Below are positions 8,499-16,853 of a stretch of 46,306 nucleotides of DNA, in pieces. Below the pieces are notes generated by a model. It was given only the letters and a program-made list of their open reading frames with translations. It searched no databases and was not told where the DNA came from. This stretch comes from Opitutaceae bacterium UBA2377. Its GTDB lineage: Bacteria > Verrucomicrobiota > Verrucomicrobiia > Opitutales > Opitutaceae. Each line of letters begins with the position of its first letter. Positions within the stretch are counted from its first letter, which is position 1. The stretch is from the NCBI GenBank assembly GCA_002344205.1, contig DDSZ01000003.1:92621-138926 (forward strand). Direction: 5' to 3'. A program made the translations under genes and the position numbers.

Positions 8499-9806
8499 AT
8501 GAAAGCAACCCCCGCCCCCAAGGGCATCTGGAAGGTGATCGGCGCCTCGTCCGCCGGCACGCTCATCGAATGGTATGATTTCTACATCTTCGGCGCGCTC
8601 GCGACGATCATCTCCACGCAGTATTTCCCGCAGGGCAACCCGACCGCCGCCTTTCTCTCCACCCTCGCGGTCTTCGCCACCGGCTTCATCGTGCGGCCCT
8701 TCGGCGCGATCGTCTTCGGCTACCTCGGCGACATCGTCGGGCGGAAATACACCTTCCTGCTCACCCTGCTGCTGATGGGCGGGGCCACTTTCGCCATCGG
8801 CATCCTGCCCGGTTACCAGCAATGGGGCATCTTTGCGCCGATCCTTCTCGTCGTGCTGCGGCTCGTGCAGGGTCTCGCCCTCGGCGGTGAATACGGCGGC
8901 GCCGCCACCTACGTGGCCGAGCACTCGCCGGACGGCCGCCGCGGTTTCTACACCAGCTTCATCCAGACCACCGCCACGCTCGGCCTCTTCGTCGCGCTGG
9001 GCGTCATTTTGCTCTGCCGGCAACTGCTCGGCCGCGAGACCTTCGAGGACTGGGGCTGGCGGCTGCCCTTCCTGCTTTCGATCTTCCTCGTGCTGCTCTC
9101 CTACTACATCCGCGTGCGGATGTCCGAATCGCCGCTCTTCGCCAAGGCCAAGTCCGAGGGCAAGCTCTCGAAGAACCCGCTCAAGGAGAGCTTCGTGCAG
9201 CCGGAGAACCGGCGGCTCGTCATCCTCGCGCTGCTCGGCGCGACCATGGGCCAGGGCGTGGTGTGGTATACCGGACAGTTCTACGCGCTGTTCTTCCTCC
9301 AGCGCGCGGGCGGCGTGGAATTCGTGACCGCCAACATCATCATCGCCATCGCGCTGCTGCTCGGCACGCCGTTCTTCATCTTCTTCGGCAGCCTGTCGGA
9401 CCGCATCGGGCGCAAGCCCATCATCCTCACCGGCTGCGTGCTCGCGGCCCTGCTCTACTACCCGATCTACCAGGGCATGATGTATTTCTCCAACCCGCTC
9501 AACGAGGTGATGCTCGTCATCCTCGTGCTCGTGCAGGTGCTGTTCGTGACGATGGTTTACGGCCCGATCGCGGCGTTCCTCGTGGAGCTGTTCCCGACAC
9601 GTATCCGCTACACCTCGATGTCGCTGCCCTACCACGTGGGCAACGGCGTGTTCGGCGGCCTCGTGCCCTTCATCGCCACGGCCCTGGTCGCGCGCACGGG
9701 CAACATCTACGCCGGGCTCATCTATCCCATCTGCATCGCGCTGCTCACCGCCATCATCGGCTTCATCTGGATCAAGGAGAAGCGCCGCGGCACCTTTGCC
9801 GAGTGA
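8499..9806 (+). CDS. MFS transporter of the metabolite:H+ symporter (MHS) type
   Basis: The frame is open from 8427, but homology-like sequence starts at MKATPAPKGIWKVIGASSAG, so ATG 8499 is chosen (435 residues). SSAGTLIEWYDFYIFG at the start of helix 1, RPFGAIVFGYLGDIVGRK between helices 2 and 3, and LALGGEYGGAATYVAEH on helix 4 are hallmarks of the MHS subfamily (ProP, KgtP and ShiA are relatives). SLSDRIGRKP between helices 8 and 9 is the second-half copy of the MFS motif. About twelve membrane helices can be drawn. Such proteins import organic acids or compatible solutes with protons. The substrate is unknown. Confidence 0.92.
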   Translation: MKATPAPKGIWKVIGASSAGTLIEWYDFYIFGALATIISTQYFPQGNPTAAFLSTLAVFATGFIVRPFGAIVFGYLGDIVGRKYTFLLTLLLMGGATFAIGILPGYQQWGIFAPILLVVLRLVQGLALGGEYGGAATYVAEHSPDGRRGFYTSFIQTTATLGLFVALGVILLCRQLLGRETFEDWGWRLPFLLSIFLVLLSYYIRVRMSESPLFAKAKSEGKLSKNPLKESFVQPENRRLVILALLGATMGQGVVWYTGQFYALFFLQRAGGVEFVTANIIIAIALLLGTPFFIFFGSLSDRIGRKPIILTGCVLAALLYYPIYQGMMYFSNPLNEVMLVILVLVQVLFVTMVYGPIAAFLVELFPTRIRYTSMSLPYHVGNGVFGGLVPFIATALVARTGNIYAGLIYPICIALLTAIIGFIWIKEKRRGTFAE

Positions 9807-9809
9807 GGC

Positions 9810-10826
9810 TCAGCGCCGCGGCACCGGGCTCTCGCTCTTGAGCCCGCGGGTCATCAACGCGGCCAGCGCCGCGGCCGGCGGCTTGTCCTCAAAGAGGATG
9901 GCCTGCATCTCCCGCAGGATGGGCGCGTCGATGCCGCGGTCGGCACAAAGCCCGGCAAAGGCCTGGGTGGTCTTGTAACCCTCGACCACGGTCTTGCGGC
10001 CGGCGACAAGGTCAGCAGGCTTGGCCCCCTCGCCGATGCGCTGGCCGAATTCGCGGTTGCGGCTCCACCCGCCGTGGCAGGTCGCTACGAGGTCGCCGAA
10101 ACCGCTGAGCCCGTAAAAGGTTTCCGCCCGGGCGCCGAGTGCCGTGCCCACGCGCACCATCTCGGTGAGTGCACGGGTCAACAACGCCGCCTTGGAGTTG
10201 TCGCCCAGCTTCAGACCGTCGCAGCAGCCGGCCGCGATCGCGTAGATGTTTTTGAGGCAACCGCCAAACTCCACGCCCGCCAGATCGGTGCTCGTGTAAA
10301 CCCGCAGCGTCGCCGCACTCAACACCGCCTGCACCTCCTGCACGCAGGCGCTGTCGCGCTCCGCGGCCAGCACCATCGCCGCCGGCATCCCCCGGGCCAC
10401 CTCGCCGGCGTTGGTCGGGCCGGTGAGCGAACCGACCAGCAGCGTCGGCAACACGGCCGCCATCACTTCCGAAGGACGGAGATGCGTGCCCAGTTCCAAC
10501 CCCTTCGCCAGACTCGCCACCAGCCGCACCCGCGGCCCGGCGGGCAACGCCGCCCGCACCCGGCCGCAGGTCTCGCGCAACGCCTGCGACGGGCAGGCCA
10601 GCAGCACGACCTCGGCCTCGGCCAGCGCCCTTTCCAGGTCGGTTTCAATTCGCAGGGAAGCCGGCAACACCACGCCGGGTAGATACTCGGCATTTTCGCG
10701 GCCGGCCTGTAACGCCGCGGCCTGCTCCGCCCGGCGGGGTGCCAGCGTGACGTCGCGCCCGATGCGGGCCAGATGCACGGCAAATGCCGTGCCCCAGGCT
10801 CCCGCACCGATGACCGTGAAATTCAT
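9810..10826 (-). CDS. gpsA: NAD(P)+-dependent glycerol-3-phosphate dehydrogenase
   Basis: It reduces dihydroxyacetone phosphate to sn-glycerol 3-phosphate for phospholipid synthesis in the cytoplasm. The Rossmann motif VIGAGAWGTAFA sits at the N-terminus, giving ATG 10826 as start (338 residues) over a 12-residue longer alternative. Further family blocks are SLAKGLE, GPTNAGEVARGMPAAM, GGCLKNIYAIAAG with the catalytic Lys, GLSGFGDLVATCHGGWSRNR, and VEGYKTTQAF. The gene lies 56 bases downstream of lysA on the same strand, so the two are probably co-transcribed. Its stop is three bases from the stop of the convergent MFS gene. Confidence 0.96.
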   Translation of the reverse strand: MNFTVIGAGAWGTAFAVHLARIGRDVTLAPRRAEQAAALQAGRENAEYLPGVVLPASLRIETDLERALAEAEVVLLACPSQALRETCGRVRAALPAGPRVRLVASLAKGLELGTHLRPSEVMAAVLPTLLVGSLTGPTNAGEVARGMPAAMVLAAERDSACVQEVQAVLSAATLRVYTSTDLAGVEFGGCLKNIYAIAAGCCDGLKLGDNSKAALLTRALTEMVRVGTALGARAETFYGLSGFGDLVATCHGGWSRNREFGQRIGEGAKPADLVAGRKTVVEGYKTTQAFAGLCADRGIDAPILREMQAILFEDKPPAAALAALMTRGLKSESPVPRR

Positions 10827-10882
10827 GTCGCGAAGTGTGGCAGGGTTTCCCGGTGCCGGCACGAATTTTTTTCGCCCGGGCG

Positions 10883-12187
10883 CTACTGCAGAAACGCCGG
10901 GATCTTCTCGCCGGCCGTCATCTGCTCGAAAGTCTCGCGGGCGTTCACCAGCTCGAACGCGCTGCCCTGCACGAGCACCTCGGCCGGCAGCGGCCGGGTG
11001 TTGTAGCGGCCGGCCATCGCAAACCCGTAGGCGCCCACGCTCAGGCAGGCCAGCAGCTCCCCCTCGCCGACCTCCTGCAACCGGCGGTCATGGGCAAAAC
11101 AATCGCCGCTCTCGCACACCGGCCCCACGATGTCGGCCACCAGCGCCCGGCGCGAGGAGTCGCGGTGCAGCGGCACGAATTCATGATAACTCTCATACAT
11201 GGCGGGCCGCACGAGATCGTTCATCGCGGCATCCACGATGAGAAAGTTTTTGTCCGCGCCGCGCTTGAGGTGCTCGACGCGGGTGAGCAGCACGCCCGCG
11301 TTGCCGGTGAGAAAACGGCCCGGCTCCAGCAGGATCTTCAGCCCCAGCGGCTCCAGCAGCGGCACGAGGGCCGCGCCGTAGGCCTCCGGGGTCAGCGGCC
11401 GCCGGTCCGCCGGCTGCGTCTCCCACCAGGCCGCTGTTCCGCTGGCGAGCGCATCCTGGTAAACAATGCCGAGCCCGCCGCCGATGGAGAAATACTCGAT
11501 GCCGTGGTCCGCCTGCAACCGGGCGACCAAGGGCCGCAGCTTCTCCACGGCCGCCACGAAGGGACCCGCGGCGGTGAGCTGCGAGCCGATGTGCATCTGC
11601 ACGCCGCGGATGCGGATGTGCTTCAGCTTGGCCGCGGCTTCATGGGCGGCGACGGCCTGCCTCAGCGGGAGGCCAAACTTGTTGCCGCTTTTCCCGGTCG
11701 TGATCTTCGCGTGCGTGCCAGCATCCACATCGGGATTGATGCGGAAGGCCACCGGCGCCACCACGCCGAGCTTCCCGGCCACGTGGTTGATGCGCGCCAG
11801 CTCCGGTTCGCTCTCAACGTGCAGGGCGTGGATGCCGTGCTCCAGCGCCAGTGCGATTTCCGCCTCGGTCTTGCCGACCCCGGCAAAGACACTCTCCGCC
11901 AGCGTGCCGCCGGCCGCGAGCACGCGCCGGATCTCGCCGCCGCTCACGAGATCGAAGCCGGTGCCGAGGTTCGAAAAATGCCGCAACACCGCGAGGTTGG
12001 AGTTGGCCTTCGCCGCATAGCAGATGCGCACGTCAAGCCCGGCCATCGCCGCCTGCAGCCGCTGGAAATTGTCGGCCATCGTGCCCGCGCTGTAAACGTA
12101 GGTCGGCGTGCCGTAGAGCCGGGCAATGGCCGCAAGGTCCACGGATTCGCAGTGCAGATCGGCGCCGGCGTAGTGAAAGCGGTGCAT
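10883..12187 (-). CDS. lysA: Diaminopimelate decarboxylase
   Basis: This PLP enzyme decarboxylates meso-diaminopimelate to L-lysine, the last step of lysine synthesis. The 434-residue protein has an alanine-racemase-like barrel with the PLP lysine in CYAAKANSN (Lys60), GFDLVSGGEI, a YFSIGGGLGI phosphate-binding glycine loop, EPGRFLTGNAGVLLTRV, and the C-terminal-domain signature VGPVCESGDCFAHDR, whose Cys acts across the dimer interface. The start ATG at 12187 leads directly into MHRFHYAG. It is the first gene of a minus-strand pair with gpsA. Confidence 0.97.
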   Translation of the reverse strand: MHRFHYAGADLHCESVDLAAIARLYGTPTYVYSAGTMADNFQRLQAAMAGLDVRICYAAKANSNLAVLRHFSNLGTGFDLVSGGEIRRVLAAGGTLAESVFAGVGKTEAEIALALEHGIHALHVESEPELARINHVAGKLGVVAPVAFRINPDVDAGTHAKITTGKSGNKFGLPLRQAVAAHEAAAKLKHIRIRGVQMHIGSQLTAAGPFVAAVEKLRPLVARLQADHGIEYFSIGGGLGIVYQDALASGTAAWWETQPADRRPLTPEAYGAALVPLLEPLGLKILLEPGRFLTGNAGVLLTRVEHLKRGADKNFLIVDAAMNDLVRPAMYESYHEFVPLHRDSSRRALVADIVGPVCESGDCFAHDRRLQEVGEGELLACLSVGAYGFAMAGRYNTRPLPAEVLVQGSAFELVNARETFEQMTAGEKIPAFLQ

Positions 12188-12274
12188 GGGCTGGTTGAGA
12201 AAAAGGCGTCAAATCCAGCGGAAGGCGAGTTTCACCTTGAAAAATCCGGCCCCAACCGGCGTTATGCCCGTCCC

Positions 12275-12529
12275 ATGCTGCGCTTTCTGGCCAACCTCCT
12301 GCACCGCCCGGCGATCCGCTCGGGCCTGTCCCGGGACGGCCGCGGCCAGTTGCGGAACCCGCGGTTCGTGAGTTTTCTGGCCCAGAGCAACCGCAAGACG
12401 CTCGACACCAATTTCCACGACACCGTGCTGCGCGGCCGCCGGCTCGCCCGGCAGGGGCTCTACGTTCTGGTCGGCCTGGGCTGTGCCTGGGTCGTGCTGG
12501 AGAGCGCCCGCGCGCTCACGATGTTCTGA
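12275..12529 (+). CDS. Small hypothetical membrane protein, 84 residues
   Basis: This frame is open far upstream as an antisense shadow of lysA, but a coherent small protein starts at ATG 12275. The N-terminal half is basic (MLRFLANLLHRPAIRSGLSR and NPRFVSFLAQSNRKTL), followed by one hydrophobic helix near the C-terminus (GLYVLVGLGCAWVVLESA). It sits between the divergent lysA start and the AbgT genes. No family was recognised. The hydrophobic segment and the 52-base spacing to the next gene support a real gene moderately. Confidence 0.5.
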   Translation: MLRFLANLLHRPAIRSGLSRDGRGQLRNPRFVSFLAQSNRKTLDTNFHDTVLRGRRLARQGLYVLVGLGCAWVVLESARALTMF

Positions 12530-12581
12530 GCCCGCCGCACGCGGGATTGCACCCGGGGCCGCCGGCCCCATGCTCGGGCGG

Positions 12582-14123
12582 ATGAGTTCCCCCACTGCCG
12601 CCGCCGGCCGGTCGTTGTTCCAGCGGTTTCTCAGCATCATCGAGCGCGTCGGCAACACCCTGCCGAACCCCTCCACGCTCTTCGCCCTGCTCGCCGGACT
12701 CATCGTCCTGCTCTCGTGGGTCTTCAGCAAAATGGGCGTGACCGCGATCCATCCGGTCACCCAGCAGGAGATTGCGGTGGTCAACCTGCTCAACCTCGAG
12801 GGCCTGCACCGGATGATCATCAGCGTGGTGCCCAATTTCGTGGGCTTCCCGCCGCTCGGCACCGTGCTGGCCTGCCTCGTCGGCATCGCCGTGGCGGAGC
12901 GCTCCGGGCTCATCACCGCCGCGCTGCGGCTGATCGTGCTGGCCACCCCGCGCCGGTGGCTGTGCGCCGTGGTCATCTTCGGCGGCATCCTTTCCCACTC
13001 GGGGGCCGACGTGGGCTACGTGCTCTTCATCCCGCTCGGCGCGGCGATGTTCCACGCTGCGGGCCGCCATCCGCTGGCCGGGCTCGCCGCCGCCTTCGCA
13101 GGCGTGTCGGGCGGTTTCAGCGCCAACATCGTGCTCGGCACCATCGATGTGCTGCTCGCCGGCATCACGCAGGCGGCCGCCGCGGTGGTGCAGCCGGGCG
13201 TCGAGGTCCACGCCACGGCCAACTGGTATTTCCTCATCGCCGCCTCCGTGCTCATCACCGTCGTCGGCACCTGGGTGACGGAAAGGATCATCGAACCGCG
13301 GCTCGGCCCCTACGACGGCGAGGCCAAGCCCGAGGAAATCAAGCCGCTCGACGCCGCGGAGAAACGCGGGCTGTGGTCCTCGGTCATCGCCACGCTCGCC
13401 CTCACCGGCGTGATCCTCTGGGGCACGCTGCCCGCCGGCGGTTTCCTGCTCGATCCGAAGAATCCCACCTTCCTCGCGTCCTATTTCATCCGCGGGCTCA
13501 TCTTCTTCATTTTCCTCTACGGGCTGGTGGCCGGCCTGGCCTACGGCATCGGCGCGCGGACGCTGCGCAACGACAACGACGTCGTGCGCGGCATGGACAG
13601 CTCCATCGCCACGATGGCCTCCTACATCGTGATGGCGTTCTTCGCCGCGCAGTTCCTCGCCTACTTCAACTGGACCAACCTCGGCACCATCATGGCGGTG
13701 AAAGGCGCGGGCCTGATCCAGAGCCTCAACCTGCAAAACCAGCCGGTGCTCCTGATGGTCGCGCTGGTTTTCTTCACCGCCGTGGTGAACCTCGTTATCG
13801 GCAGCGCCTCGGCAAAGTGGACGCTGCTCGCACCCATCTTCGTGCCGATGTTCATGCTGCTCGGCTACACCCCGGAGCTCGTGCAGGCCAGCTACCGCGT
13901 GGGCGACAGCTGCACCAACATCATCACGCCGCTGATGCCGTATTTCCCGCTCATCCTCACCTACGCCGTGCGCTACGCGCCCAAGACCGGCATCGGCACG
14001 CTCGTCGCCCTGATGTTGCCCTACTCCATCGCCTTCATGATCGCGTGGACACTCATGCTCATCGGCTGGATCCTGCTCGGCCTGCCGGTGGGCCCCGGCG
14101 CCGGCCTGACCCTCGCCACGTAA
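12582..14123 (+). CDS. AbgT-family transporter, tandem copy 1
   Basis: The 513-residue integral membrane protein matches the AbgT family (p-aminobenzoyl-glutamate transporters; some members export sulfonamides). Typical segments include FQRFLSIIERVGNTLPNP at the N-terminus, FPPLGTVLACLVGIAVAERS, SGADVGYVLFIPLGAAMF, AGVSGGFSAN, FFAAQFLAYFNWTNLG, GSASAKWTLLAPIFVPMF and YRVGDSCTNIITPLMPYFPL. ATG 12582 is chosen over ATG 12570 because the resulting length and N-terminus match the neighbouring paralogue (also 513 residues). Substrate in this organism is unknown. Confidence 0.93.
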   Translation: MSSPTAAAGRSLFQRFLSIIERVGNTLPNPSTLFALLAGLIVLLSWVFSKMGVTAIHPVTQQEIAVVNLLNLEGLHRMIISVVPNFVGFPPLGTVLACLVGIAVAERSGLITAALRLIVLATPRRWLCAVVIFGGILSHSGADVGYVLFIPLGAAMFHAAGRHPLAGLAAAFAGVSGGFSANIVLGTIDVLLAGITQAAAAVVQPGVEVHATANWYFLIAASVLITVVGTWVTERIIEPRLGPYDGEAKPEEIKPLDAAEKRGLWSSVIATLALTGVILWGTLPAGGFLLDPKNPTFLASYFIRGLIFFIFLYGLVAGLAYGIGARTLRNDNDVVRGMDSSIATMASYIVMAFFAAQFLAYFNWTNLGTIMAVKGAGLIQSLNLQNQPVLLMVALVFFTAVVNLVIGSASAKWTLLAPIFVPMFMLLGYTPELVQASYRVGDSCTNIITPLMPYFPLILTYAVRYAPKTGIGTLVALMLPYSIAFMIAWTLMLIGWILLGLPVGPGAGLTLAT

Positions 14124-14132
14124 GCCGACAGC

Positions 14133-14178
14133 GGAGCCCGGGCTTGCGGTCGGCCGGGCGCTCGCGCTTGCTCCCCGC
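14133..14178 (+). promoter_or_regulatory. 46-base leader shared with the leader at 15722-15767
   Basis: From GGAGCCCGG to the start codon is exactly 46 bases both here and before the lipoprotein gene at 15768. Shared words are GGAGCCCGG, CTTGCGGT, CCGGGCG and GCATG at the end. CCCGG and CCGGG can pair around the CTTGCGGT core. It could be a promoter with a TTGCGG -35-like element, or a leader hairpin. Confidence 0.4.
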
Positions 14179-15720
14179 ATGAGCAACGTCCCCGCGGCCG
14201 CCCCAGCGTCGGCCTTCCAGCGGTTTCTCACCCTCGTCGAGCGCGCCGGCAACGCCCTGCCCCATCCGGCCACGCTCTTTGTCGCGCTTGCCGCGATCGT
14301 CGTCCTCGCCTCGGGCCTCTTCAGCGCCCTCGGCGTCGCGGTCACGCATCCCTCCACCGGCCAGGTCGTGGGAGCGGTCAACCTGATGACCGTCGAGGGC
14401 GTGCAGCGGATGATCACGGAGCTCACGCGCAACTTCCTCGCCTACCCGCCGCTCGGCATCTCGCTCGCCTGTCTCATGGGCATCGGCATCGCGGAGCACT
14501 CGGGGCTCATCGGCGCGTGCCTGCGGCTCGTGGTGCTGGCCTCGCCCGCCAAGCTCATCACCCCGATGGTGGTCTTCGCCGGCGTGATGTCCAACGCCGG
14601 CAGCGAGGTCGGCTACGTGCTGCTCACGCCGCTGGCCGCCGCGCTTTACCACACCCTGGGCCGGCATCCGCTGCTCGGGCTCGCGGCGGCCTTCGCCGGC
14701 GTCTCCGGCGGCTACAGCGCCAACCTGCTCGTCGGCTCGATCGACGCCCTGCTCGCCGGGCTCTCCACCGCCGCCGCGCAGATCGTGGATCCAACCTACA
14801 GCGTGGCCACCTACGGCAACTATTACTTCATGGCCGCCTCCGTGGTGATTGTGACCGCGGCCGGCACCTTCGTGACCGAGAAAATCGCCGCGCCCCGGCT
14901 CGGCGAGTATCGCGGCGCCGCCCCCCGTGAGGAGCTGCGCCCGCTCGCCGCCGCCGAGAAACGCGGCCTGTGGGCCGCCGCACTTGCCGGTCTCGCACTC
15001 ACCGGCGTCGTGCTCTGGGGCCTGCTCCCCGCCGACGGCTTTCTCGTCAACCCGAAGAGTCCCGAGCTGAAGGACTCGGCCTTCATGGTCGGCCTCGTGA
15101 CCTTCATCTTTCTCTATGGCCTCCTCCCCGGCCTCGCCTACGGCTTCGCCGCCGGCACCGTGAAGAACGACCACGACGTCATGGGCGGGATGACGGCCAC
15201 CATGAAGTCCATGGCCTCCTTCATCGTGCTGGCGTTCTTCGCCGCGCAGTTCATCGCCTACTTCAACTGGACCAACCTCGGCATTATCACGGCCGTGAGC
15301 GGCGCCGAGCTGATCCAGCGGCTCGGCCTGCAGGAGATGCCGGTCTTGCTGATGATCGCCGTCGTGCTCTTCGCCGGCCTCGTGAACATCCTCATCTCCA
15401 GCGCCTCGGCCAAATGGGCCCTGCTCGCCCCCGTCTTCATCCCCATGTTCATGCTGCTGGGTTTCTCGCCCGAGCTGGTGCAGGGCGCGTTTCGCGTGGG
15501 CGACAGCGTGACGAACATCATCACCCCGTTGATGAGCTACTTCCCGCTCATCCTCACCTTCATCAACAAATACGATCCCAAGGCCGGCATCGGCACGCTC
15601 ATCGCCACGATGCTGCCCTACTCCATCGCATTCACGATCGGCTGGATCCTGCTGCTCATCGCCTGGATCATGCTGGGCCTCCCCATGGGGCCGGACGCCC
15701 CGCTTTTCCTCGCCCGATGA
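14179..15720 (+). CDS. AbgT-family transporter, tandem copy 2
   Basis: This is a second 513-residue AbgT-family protein, plainly a paralogue of the gene just upstream. It shares FQRFLTLVERAGNALPHP, YPPLGISLACLMGIGIAEHS, AGVSGGYSANLLVGSIDALL, FFAAQFIAYFNWTNLG, SSASAKWALLAPVFIPMF and FRVGDSVTNIITPLMSYFPL in the same order and spacing. Differences cluster in loops, for example SGADVGYV in copy 1 against AGSEVGYV here. The arrangement indicates tandem duplication followed by divergence, perhaps for two related aminobenzoyl or amino-acid conjugates. The gap to copy 1 is 55 bases. Confidence 0.93.
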   Translation: MSNVPAAAPASAFQRFLTLVERAGNALPHPATLFVALAAIVVLASGLFSALGVAVTHPSTGQVVGAVNLMTVEGVQRMITELTRNFLAYPPLGISLACLMGIGIAEHSGLIGACLRLVVLASPAKLITPMVVFAGVMSNAGSEVGYVLLTPLAAALYHTLGRHPLLGLAAAFAGVSGGYSANLLVGSIDALLAGLSTAAAQIVDPTYSVATYGNYYFMAASVVIVTAAGTFVTEKIAAPRLGEYRGAAPREELRPLAAAEKRGLWAAALAGLALTGVVLWGLLPADGFLVNPKSPELKDSAFMVGLVTFIFLYGLLPGLAYGFAAGTVKNDHDVMGGMTATMKSMASFIVLAFFAAQFIAYFNWTNLGIITAVSGAELIQRLGLQEMPVLLMIAVVLFAGLVNILISSASAKWALLAPVFIPMFMLLGFSPELVQGAFRVGDSVTNIITPLMSYFPLILTFINKYDPKAGIGTLIATMLPYSIAFTIGWILLLIAWIMLGLPMGPDAPLFLAR

Positions 15721-15721
15721 T

Positions 15722-15767
15722 GGAGCCCGGTCTTGCGGTTTGCCCGGGCGTGGCTTTGGCTGCGCGC
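15722..15767 (+). promoter_or_regulatory. 46-base leader shared with the leader at 14133-14178
   Basis: This is the second copy of the leader described at 14133: GGAGCCCGG, then CTTGCGGT, then GCCCGGGCG, with the same distance to the ATG. It starts two bases after the upstream stop codon. Confidence 0.4.
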
Positions 15768-16235
15768 ATGCATTTGCAACGGTTCCTCCCCGCCCTGCTC
15801 GCCGCCACCCTAGTCCTGTTCGCCGGCTGCAACACCCGTGACAACCGCGTCGGCGAAATCGGCGTAGCCATCGTGGCCGTCCAGCCCGCCGCCGGCGATT
15901 TCGCGGAGGTCGGGCTCACGCTCCGCTTCATCAACGAGAACATCATGCCTTTCGGCTTCAGCCGCAGCACGCACCGCGTGCAGTTCAACGGCACGCCCGT
16001 CGGCCGCATCATCAACGAATCCCCTTTCGGGCTCGCGCCCGCCAGCGCCATCACCCGCGACGTGAAGCTCACCGTGGAAAATCCGGCCCTGCTCCGGCAG
16101 TTGCTCGCCGGGGGCGGCGACCGCACGGTCAGCTACCGCCTCGAAAGCGAGCTGCAGTCGCAGCGCGGCGATGAACGCCTCCGCGTGCGCAACGTCGCCA
16201 ACGGCCGGGTCGATCTCTCGCCCCTCGCCCAATAA
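15768..16235 (+). CDS. Lipoprotein with LEA14/WHy-like domain
   Basis: ATG 15768 gives a 155-residue protein with a lipoprotein signal, MHLQRFLPALLAATLVLFAGC, the acylated Cys being residue 21. The mature part fits the LEA type 2/WHy domain: VAIVAVQPAAGDFAEVGLTL, LRFINENIMPFGFSRSTHRV, and SAITRDVKLTVEN, an immunoglobulin-like beta sandwich with the Asn-x-Asn region typical of the family. Bacterial relatives are membrane-anchored periplasmic proteins of unclear function. An AAAA run after the stop belongs to a terminator read on the other strand. Confidence 0.82.
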   Translation: MHLQRFLPALLAATLVLFAGCNTRDNRVGEIGVAIVAVQPAAGDFAEVGLTLRFINENIMPFGFSRSTHRVQFNGTPVGRIINESPFGLAPASAITRDVKLTVENPALLRQLLAGGGDRTVSYRLESELQSQRGDERLRVRNVANGRVDLSPLAQ

Positions 16236-16265
16236 AAAAGCGGCCCCGGCTGGTGCCGGAGCCGC
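16233..16265 (-). terminator. Rho-independent terminator for the small minus-strand gene at 16287
   Basis: Read on the minus strand, GCGGCTCCGGC, loop ACCA, GCCGGGGCCGC is followed by TTTTTTATT. It lies 21 bases beyond the stop codon at 16287 and has no T-tract on the plus strand, so it terminates minus-strand transcription. Confidence 0.82.
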
Positions 16266-16286
16266 CCAGTGCAGGCCAGACGGGGA

Positions 16287-16457
16287 TCAAGCCGCCAAGC
16301 CGGAGAAGCTGACGCGCCGCGCCCGGTAGTCGGTGACGGTGATGCCGATGACCCCGGCGCCGGCGAGAATCGCGATGGCCGCCACGGGATTGATGAAAGC
16401 CACCACCGCGGTGAGGCCGACGGTCGAGGCGAGTTTGATGAAGGCAGAGGTGTTCAT
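16287..16457 (-). CDS. Tiny hydrophobic membrane protein, 56 residues
   Basis: ATG 16457 begins MNTSAFIKLASTVGLTAVV. The middle is almost wholly hydrophobic (VAFINPVAAIAILAGAGVIG), enough for one long or two short membrane helices, and the C-terminus is basic and short (DYRARRVSFSGLAA). The frame is open further upstream, but that part has no coherent composition. A well-formed terminator just downstream on the same strand is the best evidence that this is a transcribed unit. No family was recognised. Confidence 0.6.
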   Translation of the reverse strand: MNTSAFIKLASTVGLTAVVAFINPVAAIAILAGAGVIGITVTDYRARRVSFSGLAA

Positions 16458-16616
16458 GGATATGAAGGTGTTGATGCCATGAAAACCCGGCACCACCGGG
16501 AAAGTTGCAAAAAAGATTTTGGCCCGGAAATCACACCGGCCGCACCGGGCCCAAGACCGGACGCAAATCGCCGGCGCCACCGGCTTTGCGATCGAACCGG
16601 ACAAGAGTGCCAGACT

Positions 16617-16847
16617 GTGAAAACCCTCATCGTCTCCTTCATCCTGTTCGCATCCGGTCTCACTTCGCTCCGCGCCGGTGGTCCAAACCATCGCGGAGTA
16701 TTTTCCCGGCCCAAAACCTTTTCCGCCGAGCGCGAGACCGAAGATCGCCGGACGCGTTAAGAAGTCCGGCTGCAATACAAGGTCATCAAGCCCGAGGTGG
16801 AGCTGTCACCAAAGGGCCGGATCTTCGACGTCGAGAGGGAGGACTGA
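16617..16847 (+). pseudogene. Small secreted-protein gene interrupted by an in-frame TAA
   Basis: A GTG at 16617 starts a clear signal peptide (VKTLIVSFILFASGLTSLRA) followed by GGPNHRGVFSRPKTFSAE and a charged stretch, ending at TAA 16758-16760. The very next codon continues in the same frame for 28 more residues of protein-like sequence (EVRLQYKVIKPEVELSPKGR, then IFDVERED) to TGA 16845-16847. The whole would be a 76-residue periplasmic protein. It looks like a recently inactivated gene or a sequencing error. It ends seven bases from the convergent sdhB stop. No family was recognised. Confidence 0.45.
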
Positions 16848-16853
16848 AGCCGC

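Noticed and set aside
10835..12274. Long plus-strand open frame opposite lysA
   Set aside because: It is an antisense shadow; only its last part, from ATG 12275, beyond the lysA start, is kept as a small gene.
12516..14432. 638-residue minus-strand frame opposite the AbgT genes
   Set aside because: Composition is that of antisense of membrane-protein codons (His, Glu, Asp, Gly runs); the plus-strand products are clear transporters.
16758..16760. In-frame TAA as a recoded amino acid
   Set aside because: Known recoding for selenocysteine uses TGA and for pyrrolysine uses TAG; TAA with no associated element argues for a nonsense change or error.
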